Source of the DNA: Peribolospora baueri
Taxonomy: Eukaryota > Basidiomycota > Peribolosporomycetes > Peribolosporales > Peribolosporaceae
Assembly (NCBI GenBank): GCA_029717555.1
Contig: JAMDHS010000011.1
Span: 124,001-188,000 of the forward strand
Length of the DNA: 64,000 bases
Reading direction: 5' to 3'
Position numbers and translations under genes: made by a program. Positions 49,157 to 64,000 of this stretch are shown piece by piece. Positions within the stretch are counted from its first letter, which is position 1; the number at the start of each line of letters is the position of its first letter. The notes under the pieces were generated by a model. That model was not told the origin of the DNA. It worked only from the letters and a program-made list of their open reading frames with translations, and did no database searches.

Positions 49157-50320
49157 TCAAACGAGTCGGCACCCCCATCGCTCCAGCTCTTTTAGAGCTT
49201 TCTCCGATTTGGCGGGGTCGACGCCGCGCACCGCGGATCGGACAACGTCGACGCCGAACTGAAACTTGCGCGCGTCGATGGCCTGTTGGCGAGCGGATGT
49301 CCGGGTCGGGCGGGTCAGCCAATAAACAGTCTGGGCCGAACGCTAGTCTTTTCCTCGGGGCGGTGGGTAACACATACGAGCCCGTTTCGTCCGTCGCTGT
49401 AGTCAGACCGGACTCACCGTAGCTCTGACGCAATAGTCCGTCGCAAGCCCAGCGATGGTGACATTTGTTATGCCCGCTGTATAGAGCACCTTCGCGAGCT
49501 CGGTGAAGCGGACATAGTGATTTAAGGAGAAGGCAGAGTAAGCGTCGATCAGCGGGTGGTCTCCCTGGTTAGTACGGGAAGTTAACACGATGCAAAACCA
49601 AACATCAGCAGCGTTCTTGTCAGGTATCTATAGAGGTGACAGGGGGGATAAAGTACTTGCCTTCTGGACGACGCGAGCTTTTGGACCGAGCTTGTCTAGA
49701 CGTTCTCGCACTCCCGCTTCTATCTCGCAGCCCTGACAAGGTGCAGAAACAACATCAACGTCTCAAAACCGCGTTCGAAGGCCAGACGGACGGCCTCGAC
49801 AATACCGTCCTTCAGCAAAGATGACAGACTCACCCTGGTGCCTTGAACGCAATGATCGGGCCACAGCATCTGATAAATCGTCTCCTCTCCCGTTTCCGAC
49901 ATTTTGTCCTCTGAGGCCGCAGCTGGGACTCGAACCACCTCCTTCGGGTCGCCCGTCAATTTGTGCGTGATAGGGTGAGGAATGCGGATCTGTTGAAATG
50001 GCTCCAGGCCATGCGTGGAGGCGAAGGAGATGTGACCGGGCGGATGGTAGTCCTAGAAGGGAAGTCGATGCAGACGTTCCAGGATGTTCGTGTTAGAAGA
50101 GAGCGTCCGAGAGCAACGCACAGAGCCTTCGCGAAAGTGTTCGCATCGAACCGATCTGCACGCTTGCAGGATTTGGACTGACCTGGCTGGCAACAACTAT
50201 ATCCCATTGCCTCCCCTCCATGAGCTCATACACCACGGGGAGGATCTCCTGGGCGCCTTTGACGGCGAGCGAGCCGTCTATGAAATCGTACTGAATATCA
50301 ACGAGGATGAGCGCAGACAT
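49157..50320 (-). CDS. PNC1: Nicotinamidase (Pnc1)
   Basis: Pnc1 deamidates nicotinamide to nicotinic acid in NAD salvage and thereby relieves sirtuin inhibition. Five exons (50183-50320, 49834-50052, 49661-49732, 49418-49564, 49157-49282) join in frame to 233 aa. Catalytic residues are visible: Asp 8 in LILVDIQYDF, Lys 143 in VVQKGDHPLID and Cys 188 in GLATDYCVRAT. Metal ligands lie in DYHPPGHISF and the His of MLWPDHCVQGT. The intron after exon 3 begins GCAAGT rather than GT, a classic minor GC-AG intron, and the frame requires it. It lies next to an AT-rich island upstream. Confidence 0.95.
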
Positions 50321-50489
50321 GACGTGCGGGCGTCGGGAGAACGGTAGAAGAGCCACGGCAATCCAGCGCGCTCTCAAATTGATGGTATGGTGCACTAGAA
50401 GAAGCGATCAACAAGGCATCATCATCTCAACAGGGGCGGATAGATGGGCTTACTGTCGCCGTTACCTGGCACGGCGTCGGTGATCAGCT

Positions 50490-50790
50490 TTCAGCGGGTT
50501 TCAATATAATAATATATGATAATTCTATTAATTTATATTAAAGTGTTAGTATAATTATAACTAAATAAGGATATAATGAGTAAATAGTATATTCATAAAA
50601 ATATAGTTATGAATTGGTGATACTGTTACTGGTATAGTGGTGTTTTAGGAACATCTATGTATGTACCTATAGTACAAATATAGAGTGTAATAAGTGAAAC
50701 ATTTAAATTAAGTTAGGACGTGTACAGTTATGCGAATATATTTTAATATCATTTTATTTATATGAAGTGATCCGCATAGGTAAACTTTTA
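50490..50790. other. AT-rich island, possible mitochondrial-DNA insertion
   Basis: About 300 bp of very AT-rich sequence with sharp edges inside GC-rich DNA (GC drops from near 55-60% to roughly 25-30% by eye). It is full of TATA/ATAAT words and has no long open frame in the standard code. The base composition fits fungal mitochondrial DNA, but I could not match it to a mitochondrial gene. Alternatives are a transposon relic or a replication or centromere-type element. Confidence 0.55.
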
Positions 50791-51467
50791 TCAAAATTCT
50801 GATAGGCAAACGTCTGCCTGGTCCTCATCACCTCATCCTCAGGAAGCCGCTTATCGCCGCAGAGATTTGGCTCGAGCGTCCCATGACCGTTGCAGAGGAT
50901 TCGTTATAAACAGCGCTCTTCTGTTTCAGCAGCGTTGCTTCTTTACGATGCAATCCGACAACGTGGGTTTGCAACGGTACGTGCGGCCGGTGAGACTAAA
51001 GGGAGAAACAGAGGTGGCGCCAAGCCCCAGGTGACCTAGGCAGCAGCAGCGCCCCCTTCGCGCCGGCGGTTCCGGCGCCGACGGCCGATCAGACACCCAC
51101 CGAAGTTGTCGTTGGCCGGCGATACGGATCTGTCTTTGCGGAACGTCTATATCCCAGGCAGGCAACTTGCGAACTTACGATGCACCGCCGATCTTGAGGC
51201 AGTGCCTTTCGTTGTATGGACAGGAGCTGAGCTCATTTTTGCCCTCTCTCTGAGCGGCGATGGCGTCCGTGTCCCAGCATGCCAGGCTGCCGCCGGTTCC
51301 ACGTACTTGCCACCGGCCCCAGGATATTATAAAGGAAGCCGCTGTAACCGTTTCCTTGGTTGATCTGCATCTCGTTCCTCTCATTCGGCCCTGTCTTTCT
51401 TTCTCTCTTTTTCGAACACTTCCTTTCGCCATCTACCCTATCCGTCACTCTTAGTTCTTTACCAGCC
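50791..51467. other. Intergenic region between the AT-rich island and the secreted-protein relic
   Basis: Composition returns to GC-rich. No supportable gene; the part just before 51,468 is CT-rich and looks like a promoter leader. Confidence 0.5.
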
Positions 51468-52400
51468 ATGTTCACCGCGTACGTCAAGTCCGCCTCTTGG
51501 CGTTCGCCGTCGCTGCCACCGCGGCAAAGGCTGCCCCCGCCACTCCTGCTATCGAGGAGAGGGCTGCCCGTGAGTAGAAGCGCGCAAATCTAATGAGTAT
51601 TGCAACCATCTCATTCCTGGCTGACCCCCAACATGTATTACACGCCTACCAGTTCCTAAGGGAGTCCAGCTCATCCACGTGGACACGTCGAATTACTTCC
51701 AAGAGACCTACGATGAACTTAACCTGAGAGAGTTGCTCAACATTCCGTCGTGCAACCCCGGCAGTTGAACCTGTGAGCGTCAAACGTCTGGAGAGGCAGA
51801 GACGTGTCGACACGGCGAGAGTTACGCGTCAGTGAGAAACATTCTGCGTCGGCGTCGATGACAGCGCTTTGCGACAGACGCACCTGGTCCTGGTTCTGAG
51901 CAAAGACGCGGATGCCCTCCGGAGGAGGGTTGCAGCCTGTGGGTGGGGCTCAGATGGCCCACTGAAGTACTCGGGGACGTTTGGGAGCTGCGACACATTC
52001 CCGTTGTAGTAGGTGATGTCCCAAATGAATTCCCAGTTGTACGCAGGGCCTGCGCTCTGGCTGTAGTTAAGGTAAGAGATGCCGGGACCGCCGTCGTAAC
52101 CTTGCACGATGGTTACATTGGCATCCAGTATAACACGTCCGCGCTCAACGACTGCGTCCTCAAAGGTGTCAAGGCCGACAGCACCGACGAGAACCCCACC
52201 GTGTCTGCTCCTTTGGGCAACGGCCAGATCCTTCCTCCTCTAGTCCCGAGTGGACCGCCCCCACCGGCCAGGACGCCGGACTCTGGCAAGGGCTCTAGCA
52301 TCTCACATCAAGTGCGATGGCAACTTCCAGATCGGCATCGACGACTTCCAGTACTTCACCCCTGCTCCCACTTACCCCTGATCCCTCCACCAAGCACGCC
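51468..52400. pseudogene. Broken secreted-protein-like locus with coding signal on both strands
   Basis: On the plus strand, an ATG at 51468 starts a frame that soon shifts into a signal-peptide-like stretch (LLAFAVAATAAKAAPATPAI). After an intron-like gap follows VPKGVQLIHVDTSNYFQE (51,655-51,770), and from about 52,100 comes GYIGIQYNTSALNDCVLKG. Between them the minus strand reads much more like protein: VTIVQGYDGGPGISYLNYS, then YNWEFIWDITYYNGNVSQL and GCNPPPEGIRVFAQNQDQ (about 52,130 down to 51,880). The fragments do not form one gene. An extracellular protein gene with an inverted middle segment would explain them. I do not recognise the family. Confidence 0.4.
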
Positions 52401-53307
52401 CTGTCTTCATGTCGAGGCGGCCGGCCGACATTGACGTTGCTTATTACCTTCGTGTGACCGTTACTTCTTACATGGACCTTTTTTAGGACGTTGGGCAATT
52501 AAGGTATTTGTTGCCATCATAGAACAAACTAGCGTTCAAATTGTTCTTTCTAGAAATTCTTGGACGCGTCAAAAGGAAAGAGGTACGGTAACGGAACGGA
52601 AGAGAAGCGGATTTGGACAGTAGAAGGTATGGAATCATGTGGGGCTCGCCAAAGGAAACAGCGCAAGCTTGTAGTCAGCAACGTCGGCCAAGACGAGCAG
52701 AGCGAGAAAAGCGGACCTGACGATCACGATGAATGAAAGCCAGGAATGAGGAGGTATCGCACCGCTCACGCTCGCTTGCAATTTTCATCTTGGATCGAGA
52801 CCCTTCCGGATTCGCCCACGCTCGCAATCCGAGACAAGAGCAGGCAAGTCACTACTGTACTTACTGTATTACTGTATGAGCATAGGTCTGATCGGAGCGG
52901 GGGCGGCGTTCTAGAAGCGCCGGCCACACGTCGGCGTCTCGGAACGGTGGCCGCAGCTGCGGTGCCCATGTGATCGCCGGAGCGGGGTAGGTCATGAGGA
53001 TGATAAGAGGCGGAGAGTCAAACCGCATGCCCACCCATCCGCCTTCTCACCTCTGCTCCTCTCTACCCCATCGCCACTGTCGTTTGCCCTACGTTCATCC
53101 CGTGCAATTGCTGTAGCCGATTCCATTGTTCCTCCAACTCGACTTCCTCCCAGGTGCGTTGGCCGAGAACTATGCTGTGACCGCACGCCTTGCTGTTCCC
53201 TGCTCGACGCGCACACGAGACAGATCCCATCCGAACGAATGCCCTGAAGGATGAGCCCCTGACTAAATCCCCCAATCACATTCCGTACCGAGCAGAACAC
53301 ATTCAAT
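52401..53307. other. Intergenic region upstream of PUT2
   Basis: About 0.9 kb with no supportable gene. It holds the PUT2 promoter; a short TACTGTAT repeat lies near 52,855-52,880 and CT-rich DNA near 53,040-53,080. Confidence 0.55.
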
Positions 53308-55824
<2,517 letters not shown>

Positions 55825-56200
55825 GCAACCGGCCTGAATATGACTGTGCCCCGAAACTGAAGATTGCCCATGTATATATCATGGTGTGAATGTCGTGAAT
55901 TGGCATCAGAGGAAGGTTTAAGGACGTGCGTCATTCCATGCGTGCAGGGAAGGATGAAAGACAGCAAGCCTAAGTCCTTCGTTCTCAGCCGCCAGCGGGA
56001 GGTCTGCCGGACTTGGTCCAAGCAGCGGAAGCTTGAGACCGGGTTCCTTTCGGAGCTTAGACCCCACCCCTGGAGAGCCCGGAGCACGTGATGGGAGCGG
56101 CACGTGATCGGCCTAAGCGTTGCACCGATCTCGACATTGGGAGGCTCATTGTTGCCCGCACGACCGCACGACCTCGTCGTCGCCGTGTCGCCGTCGTCCC
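55825..56200. other. Short intergenic region PUT2-SIW14
   Basis: About 375 bp between two plus-strand genes, holding the PUT2 3' end and SIW14 promoter. Two CACGTG E-box-like hexamers occur, near 56,085 and 56,101, possible bHLH factor sites. Confidence 0.5.
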
Positions 56201-57707
<1,507 letters not shown>

Positions 57708-57836
57708 CTTATGGATTGGATAGAGCGAGTTATGATTTCGAAGGGCGGTGGACCGTGCGCCGGGTGGATGGTACAGAAAAGACGGCTCGACGCACAGGGC
57801 CGCTTTCGTCTATACTCCATATTAGCCTCTTTTAAT

Positions 57837-59206
57837 CTATGAAAAATACTCAGGAAGGACGTAGGCCAGGTTGGCTTTGGCCTTGGCGGGGATAGCCTCC
57901 TTCTTGGTGATGATACTCCACCGCATGGACCCCTTTGCACTCTTGAACAGCGCAGAGCTGTTGTCGTCGGCGGCCTCATGGACCATGTCGATGACGGCCT
58001 CGGCGACAACCTTGGAGGCAAGGGCGTTGGCGGTGAGCGTTTTGACCACTTCAGCCACTGTCACCGACTCTTCCGAGGGGCGCCAGGCGTCATAGTCGGT
58101 GGCTGCTCAGAGAGGAGGAAGACCAGAGTTCAGCGGTCAGGGCAAGCACGTCTGTGTGCAAGAGCGACGATCCCGGCTCACCTGTCGCGATGAGAACGTA
58201 GCTGAAGAGACCCGAGGGAGACAAGCCTCAAGTCAATCATGCGACTGAGGAGAAATGAAGAAGCACGCGCAGGAAAAAAACCGTCAAGCTCACCTCATCT
58301 CCGCCTCACGGGCGAGCTTGGCCTCGGGGAGGACGCTCATGTTGATGATGTCACCTCCCCATGATCGGTACATGAGCGATTCGGCGCGGGTGGAGAACTG
58401 GAAAAGGTGACAGAGTGGATGAGGAATGGGGAGGTAGGTCAGAAGACTGGCATACAAGGAGAGGTCGGGTGTCTGGAACTGTTTGGGGAATGCTTACCTG
58501 AGGACCTTCCATGCACACCACCGTCTTGCCCTGATGCAGTTTGACGGGCGTGGACAACTCGGAGAGCGTTTCGGCGACCTTGGCCTTGACGATATCCCTC
58601 AGCACGGCGCTGAAAGGGTCCCCAAAGCTAGCATGCGCAACGACGCCGCTTTCTTCACCCTCTCCGAAGAAGCTCGCTCGTCGGACGCCCTTGGTCCGGT
58701 CGATGATCTGGTCAGGGATAATGAAATCACCTGGCGCGATCTCCTCGCGCAGGGAGCCGACAGCTGAGAAGGCGAGGATGGCTCGCACGCCGAGCGACTT
58801 GAGGGCCGCAATGTTGGCGAGCACTGGGACGGAGGAGGGGGTGAAGTTGTGATGGACACCGTGGCGGGCTACGAAGGCAATGGGAGCACCGGAGGGGAGC
58901 AAGGAGATGGTGATCGGAGAGGAGGGGTAGCCCCATGGCTATCGGCAGTGGTGACATGCGCATAGTCAAAGAAGGCTCATCAGAAGTGGAGCGTGGAGCA
59001 CCGTCACGTCCGGGACGCTCACTTACCGTCTTGGGGTTCACCTCGGCGACCTTGGTCAGGTTGTCGAGCTTGTAAAGACCTGAGCCACCGATCACGCCGA
59101 CGTGAACTGCGAATGCGAGGCGGACGGATGAGCGAGAGCTATAAAACGAGAAGAGCATTACCCTCTACGGACGCTCACCCGGCTTTTCATACGTCGAACC
59201 CGTCAT
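57837..59206 (-). CDS. MEU1: S-methyl-5'-thioadenosine phosphorylase (Meu1/MTAP)
   Basis: MTAP splits methylthioadenosine, a by-product of polyamine synthesis, into adenine and 5-methylthioribose-1-phosphate for methionine salvage. Six exons (59179-59206, 59027-59106, 58498-58938, 58294-58397, 58182-58201, 57837-58102) join in frame to 312 aa. Landmarks are [64 protein letters not shown], the substrate loop [36 protein letters not shown] and ATDYDAW. Exon 5 is only 20 nt. The gene is convergent with SIW14, with 129 bp between stop codons. Confidence 0.96.
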
Positions 59207-59629
59207 CGCGGCAATGGTCGTCGTCGGCGCTGTCGTCGGAGTCGTAGATGTGCGAAAGTTGATTTATTCATGCATTTATTTATTTATTCTGTTCATAGTC
59301 GAGACACCACCGCCGCCGTGCCGTAGGTGCCTGCCGCAGCGACGAGATGCCTATACATCTCGCCGCCGCCCTCTCCCTCCTTTCTCGCCCGCTCTTCACT
59401 CGACACACTGCATCCTGAGCGAATGGTTTCCACAGGCTTTCCGAGCGATTTAAAACTAGATTACAGGCCTCGGATACGTCTCGTCTATAGTCGACCGCGC
59501 GGATAAAAAGAACGAGGAAAGAAGGGCCGAAAAGCTCAAAAGATAGGACGCTCGCTTCAAGTCCCGTCCACGCGCACGTTCCCACGCTCCAGACGGGCAG
59601 CCTTCGCCCCTTTCCGTTTTCTTCCGCCA
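59207..59629. other. Intergenic region between MEU1 and the acyl-CoA oxidase gene
   Basis: About 420 bp holding the MEU1 promoter and the 3' end of the oxidase gene. A short ATTT run lies at about 59,262-59,288. No further gene. Confidence 0.55.
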
Positions 59630-62600
59630 TTATTCCTTAGACTCATTCTTGGCGGCTTCCTGTTCCTCCTATAGAATTGAGATGGAGAGCGATGGCCGAT
59701 TCAGCAGCCGATGGTCACGTCAATCCTTGACTTCACAAGCCCACTCACTCGGATTTCATCGATCTCCTCGTCGAGCCCAATCTCGGCAAAGTCCTCCACC
59801 TCGATGGGCTCCCTTTCGAGCAAGGGCTTGATGAGCCTGTCGAAGTACGGGTGGATCTTTTGCGGCGGGTTGTTGGCGCGGACGGCGTTGAAGTAGGCGG
59901 CGTAGATGTCACCGTCGTAACGGCCGATGGGCGAGTTGAGGATGTGGTCCGTGTAGGTGAACGCGTCGACCATCGGGATCGCGATCTTGCGGAGCGCAAG
60001 GCAGTACTCGTCCACCTAGCGGGAAGAGGAGCGTGGCAACGAAATGTATACAGAATCAAAAAGAGGTACTCAGACAACTTAGACCGTCACCGACTCACCT
60101 TGGCCTGAACGATATCAAGCTGCTTGGCATTGATGTACCCATACTTCAAGAAGAATGCCGCCTTCTCCTCGATCTGCCACAGCGCGTACAGCTTGCAGAC
60201 CATTTCCAACTGTTCCCGGACGCCGTCGGTGCCCTTCTCGAGCCTCTCGACGGCCGCGCGGAACTGGCGGAAGATGTAACCGCGCGTGTGCACGTCCGCG
60301 GCGACGTAGCGCACCGTGGAGCATTCTTCAAACGCTTGTTCGCGCGTCTGACCGGCCTTCAAGCGCGCCTCGTAGTCGCCGGCGGCCTTCTTGAGCGTGT
60401 TGGCGGCGACGGTCGCCCAGCCTCGGTCGAGGGAGTCCAGGGAGTCGAGCTGAGCCGGGTCGGATGGAGCCTTGTCGGCGAGCACCCTGTCCAGGTCGTT
60501 CAGGTACGCCACGCCCGACGCGAGCTTCTTTCCCTTAGCGGCGTCCTGGTACGCCTGAATGAGCGATCGCCCGGATTGGAGGGCCAGCTGTGTGTGAAAT
60601 ATTTCGGGGCGCGTCGCCAGTCAGCGATAATGCCCACGGTCGCGCTCCCATCTCACTCCGTCTTGCCGACCGACTCACGATGGTGTTATCGCCCTCCCAG
60701 GTGCACTGCACAGCGAAGTCAGCATACATGGACGGGAAGCCGTTGTAGGAGCTGTAGCCGTGACCACCGCAGGCCTGGCGACATTTGTCGATCGTCTCGA
60801 GCGTGCTCCAGGTGCAGAAGGCCTTGAGGCCAGCAGAGGTGGCATGGGTCTCCTTGAGCTTCTCGAGCACCTCTGGCAGGTTCGGGTCGCCCGGCTCGAG
60901 CGACTCAAGGGCATCGGACATGTCCTCGAAGAGGCGGCGCATCTCGAGCGCCGTGAAGCCCATAGCAATCGCCTGAGAGAGCAGAGGCATCAGTCGTCGT
61001 TGGTGAATGGGATAGTCCAGGATCTGCGTCTCGATCTGCAAGGACGTTCGTAGAGACAGATCAATCATCGTTCAGTCAGCGTCTGCAACTCATCATCATC
61101 GCAGCAACCTAATGGTACCCACCTCCTGGTTACCAGTCTTGAACTGCCTCCTGACGGCGGCGTAGCGTACGGCAATGGTGAGCGCTTTCTTCGCCGTATT
61201 GCCCGAGTCGGCCACCATGGCAGTGCGCCCGGAGAGCAAGGCGCCATAGGTGAGCTGAGCGAGCGGCGGCTCGCGCACCTCTCCCTCGCGCGTGACCTGG
61301 GTGTGCTTCATGAGCATATACTGGCGTGGAATGCGGACGTAGCAGAACTGAATGTAACCGTTGTCGATTCCGTCGCGCCCCATCTTCTTGCCGATGTCGC
61401 CGATCGTCACACCGGGAAGGAGGGAAAATGTCCTGAGGATACGGAAGAGAGAAATTTCAACACATTGCCTCCCCAATTCCTGGTCCTGTGCCGCTCTTGA
61501 ACTCACTTGGGGTCCCTGAGAGGCACGATGAACGTCTTGACGCCGTGCTTCTTGCCCTTGATGAGAAGTTGAGCAAAAACGGCGCAGTGGGTGGCCGTCG
61601 AGGCCGCGCCGCCGATCCACCATTTTGTCGCGCCAAGGTTAGGCGTGTGGATGATGAACTCGTCTGACCTCTCGTCGAACGTCGCTGTGGTCTCCAGGCC
61701 AGCTACGTTGGAGCTGAAGGGAGCAGAGGGAATACGTAGTGGGTAAAATGAGACGGTGATCGAAAAAAATGATGAGACGGTAAATGAAAACTGGGAAGGT
61801 TGAGCACTGCGTATAGCTCACCCATGAGCAAGTTCAGTCATGCCAAAGCAGCCAATGACGCCGTTCAGGCCGATAACGCCCTTCTGAGTCCAGTACGAAA
61901 ACCTGCACGGATGGAGGACGGGACATCGTGGTCTTAGTAAGGACACATCCCCATTCCCAACCCACAGTTATACTCACTGGTTCGGCGTCGCAGCGGAGCG
62001 CACCGCGCCAAGGAAGAGACCATCTGAGAAGAACGTCCACGAGCGTCGTTGTCAGCCTTTCCGGCTTCGGCTCTCCGGTAGTATACCTCAAGAATAAAAA
62101 AATTAAAATTAAAAAATAAAAAGCTCACAGTGCACGCCAAACCTAGTCCAGAACCCGGGATCAGCAATGCCGATAATCTCGATCCTGCGTTGGAAGGCGT
62201 CCAGGTTCTCGCTAGTCACGTAGTGCACCAAGTTGGCGAATTTGGACATCGTCCGTTCACTATGGATCGGAGAAGAAATGAATCAAAAGAAGAGGGGAGT
62301 CAGTCCTTTTCATAGTTTCTTGATCCTTTCTCCCAACTACAAATATATAAAACAGAAGAGAAGAGAGAAACGACGAATGCTAATGTGAAACCCGGAACCC
62401 ACCGAATCTCGTCCTTAGACAAGTCATAAATATCGTCAACCCTGAACGCCGGGTCCCGAGCGATCTCAAGCATGAATTTCTCCTTGAGGAGGAGATCGCG
62501 CTCGGAGCCGTGGAGGGCAATTGCCATCTGCGGTGGGATGGGAAATGACGAAGAAAGAAGAACCAGAACGGGGATCAGATCGTGTTTTACCTTTACCGCG

Positions 62601-62776
62601 TGTAGAGCGACTCTATGACGAGCCCGACTAAGCCGCGCCGCGCGCCCTTCGATTCACACTGTATCCCCCTGTCCTCGTGTATGACCGCAACGTACCTTCC
62701 TAGTATCGAAAGGAGGGTTGGCCCTCTCCTTCTCGATGGTCTCCATCGTGGTCCTGTGGCTCCACGTGGTGGTCAT
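59630..62776 (-). CDS. POX1: Acyl-coenzyme A oxidase
   Basis: This flavoprotein catalyses the first step of peroxisomal beta-oxidation, making trans-2-enoyl-CoA and hydrogen peroxide. Eleven exons (62696-62776, 62403-62527, 62129-62259, 61978-62023, 61822-61902, 61507-61713, 61123-61432, 60679-61035, 60099-60587, 59749-60015, 59630-59668) join in frame to 710 aa, normal for the family. Landmarks are [92 protein letters not shown] and CTWEGDNTI with the likely catalytic Glu. The C-terminus ends NESKE, so no SKL-type PTS1 signal is present; import might rely on partner subunits or an internal signal. The start at 62776 opens [19 protein letters not shown]. Confidence 0.95.
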
Positions 62777-63323
62777 TTTTGCAAGCGAGCCGAGGGAGCG
62801 AAGGGTTGAGTCGGGTTGCGGTAGGGTGATGTACGATGCGGGGGATTGTTCAAGATGGGTTAGCTAAGTCCTCGCTTTCACTTGTCCTTGTGCTCGTCCT
62901 CGTTCTTCCTTCCTTGGATGGGTCCGTCCTGTCTTTAGTTGGAACAACACGACTGGGTGTGGGGCCGGGTGATCGACGAGGTGTGCGTACGCGGGGGAGA
63001 GAGCGCTGAATCGAAGCGAGAGTGACGATGGGAGGAAGAGAACGCTCCACTATATGAATGTGAAAGGATGAGGCGACAACGGATGGAAGATGGTGGTTCG
63101 GGCAGGAAGAAGGACACTGCGTGGCGGTGGACCGGAGTAGGCGACAGACTGACCAACTTTCACGAGCGAGCGTCGGCTTGGACGACGGCCGGCGCTTGGG
63201 CGTGATCGGCGACATCGCCTGCCGGATTATTCCACCGCAATACCCGGCTTGGCCTGCCCAGTGCCCAGGACGTCTTCAACAACAGCACACGCCGGTCTCC
63301 ACCACCAACGCCAAACATTGCAG
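62777..63323. other. Divergent intergenic region at the right end
   Basis: Lies between the acyl-CoA oxidase start (minus) and a possible plus-strand gene. No supportable gene inside; presumably a divergent promoter. Confidence 0.5.
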
Positions 63324-64000
63324 ATGCCTCAGATCGAGTACATGCAGCACATGAGCGAGAATTCCACTGCCCAGGGTATCGGCGAGATGTCAGCCGAAAG
63401 CCGAGTTCTGCACATGACGTCTCCGCACGCACGTGACCGTTTCGGTATATGGTCCCGACATGGCCCGCGGCCGAGCCCGCTCCAGGTCACCCGTCCTTCC
63501 CTCACTGCCCCCGTCCAGTTACCGTCCAGTTACGGGGAGACAAGCATGATAGACGAGACGCTGAGCACACTCACAGCCCTCGCGGCCCGCGGCCGGTCAG
63601 CATCCTACATAATCACTGCCAAACAGCAGCAGGCTCGTTCCCCGCTTGTCTCTCTTGTCCGTGCAGCCGTGTGGCTCCTTCTCCAGGTGCCTTTTCTGAC
63701 CAGTTTCAACGGTCTACGGACCATCTCAACATTGTTCTTCAGGAACTAGTGTGGTCTCTTTCTGCACAATGGTGTCATACGGCGAGGTTGTCTAAATACG
63801 CCGCAGGAGACAGCAAACCCCGTCCGGAAGTCGTCAAGGCCGAAAGGGATCGTAGCGCATCGTCATCTCACATGACACTGAACACGAACATCAATGAGGG
63901 CTGCGTGGACATCGGCGATGTGACGTCGATGGATTTCAACTGGCCAATTGCTCTACGAATTTCATCCAGCGTCACTCCTCCCCTTCTCCACCACGCGGCA
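63324..64000 (+). CDS. Partial unidentified gene running off the right edge
   Basis: An ATG at 63324 (MPQIEYMQHMSENSTAQG) opens a frame to 63636; a 50-nt intron (GT at 63637, AG at 63686) leads to a second open frame that stays open to the window end. It contains AFSDQFQRSTDHLNIVLQEL, then VWSLSAQWCHTARLSKYAAG and later VDIGDVTSMDFNWPIAL. The join is in frame, and the second exon has a natural amino-acid mix. The first exon is polar and Pro/Ser/Arg-rich. No family is recognised; a regulatory protein is possible but unproven. Confidence 0.45.

Overview
The window is nuclear DNA from a GC-rich fungus, most likely a basidiomycete yeast. I base this on single-copy fungal genes (PMA1, SDO1, UTP23, MED31, PUT2, PNC1, DAL1, SIW14, MEU1), each cut by many short introns (mostly 50-130 nt, GTGAGT-like donors, CAG or TAG acceptors), strong C-ending codon preference in PMA1, and basidiomycete-type versions of the TMEM135-like and Cup1-like families. 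A red yeast (Pucciniomycotina) would fit, but that is inference. Exon models were made by hand; where exon lengths are given, the sums were checked to be multiples of three.

Left third (1-24.9 kb): a LYR-motif protein, a membrane-tailed aspartic protease, then UTP23 and SDO1 head to head across a 281-bp promoter. About 7.2 kb follows with no supportable gene but many simple repeats, leading to PMA1, the plasma-membrane proton pump. A TMEM135-like membrane protein lies beyond it.

Middle (24.9-40 kb): a serine-rich, coiled-coil, probably nuclear protein; about 2.5 kb of gene-free, repeat-rich DNA; an SSF-type symporter (urea-transporter-like); PHO13; a DODA/LigB-type dioxygenase; and MED31. 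Spacing is tight and several pairs are divergent.

Right part (40-64 kb): allantoinase; two decayed genes (an MFS transporter remnant and a DUF3632 gene); a DENND11/Anr2-like gene; nicotinamidase PNC1; an isolated AT-rich island of about 300 bp; a broken secreted-protein-like locus with coding signal on both strands; then PUT2, SIW14, MEU1, an acyl-CoA oxidase, and the start of an unidentified gene running off the right edge.

The genes are mostly housekeeping: ribosome assembly (UTP23, SDO1), proton motive force (PMA1), nitrogen and cofactor salvage (allantoinase, SSF symporter, PUT2, PNC1, MEU1), phosphatases (PHO13, SIW14) and peroxisomal beta-oxidation. I did not see a clear undescribed multi-gene system. 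The most unusual features are the AT-rich island, the decayed 42.6-46 kb segment, the two-strand relic at 51.5-52.4 kb, apparent GC-AG introns, catalytic residues on very short exons, and the gene-free repeat-rich DNA before PMA1.
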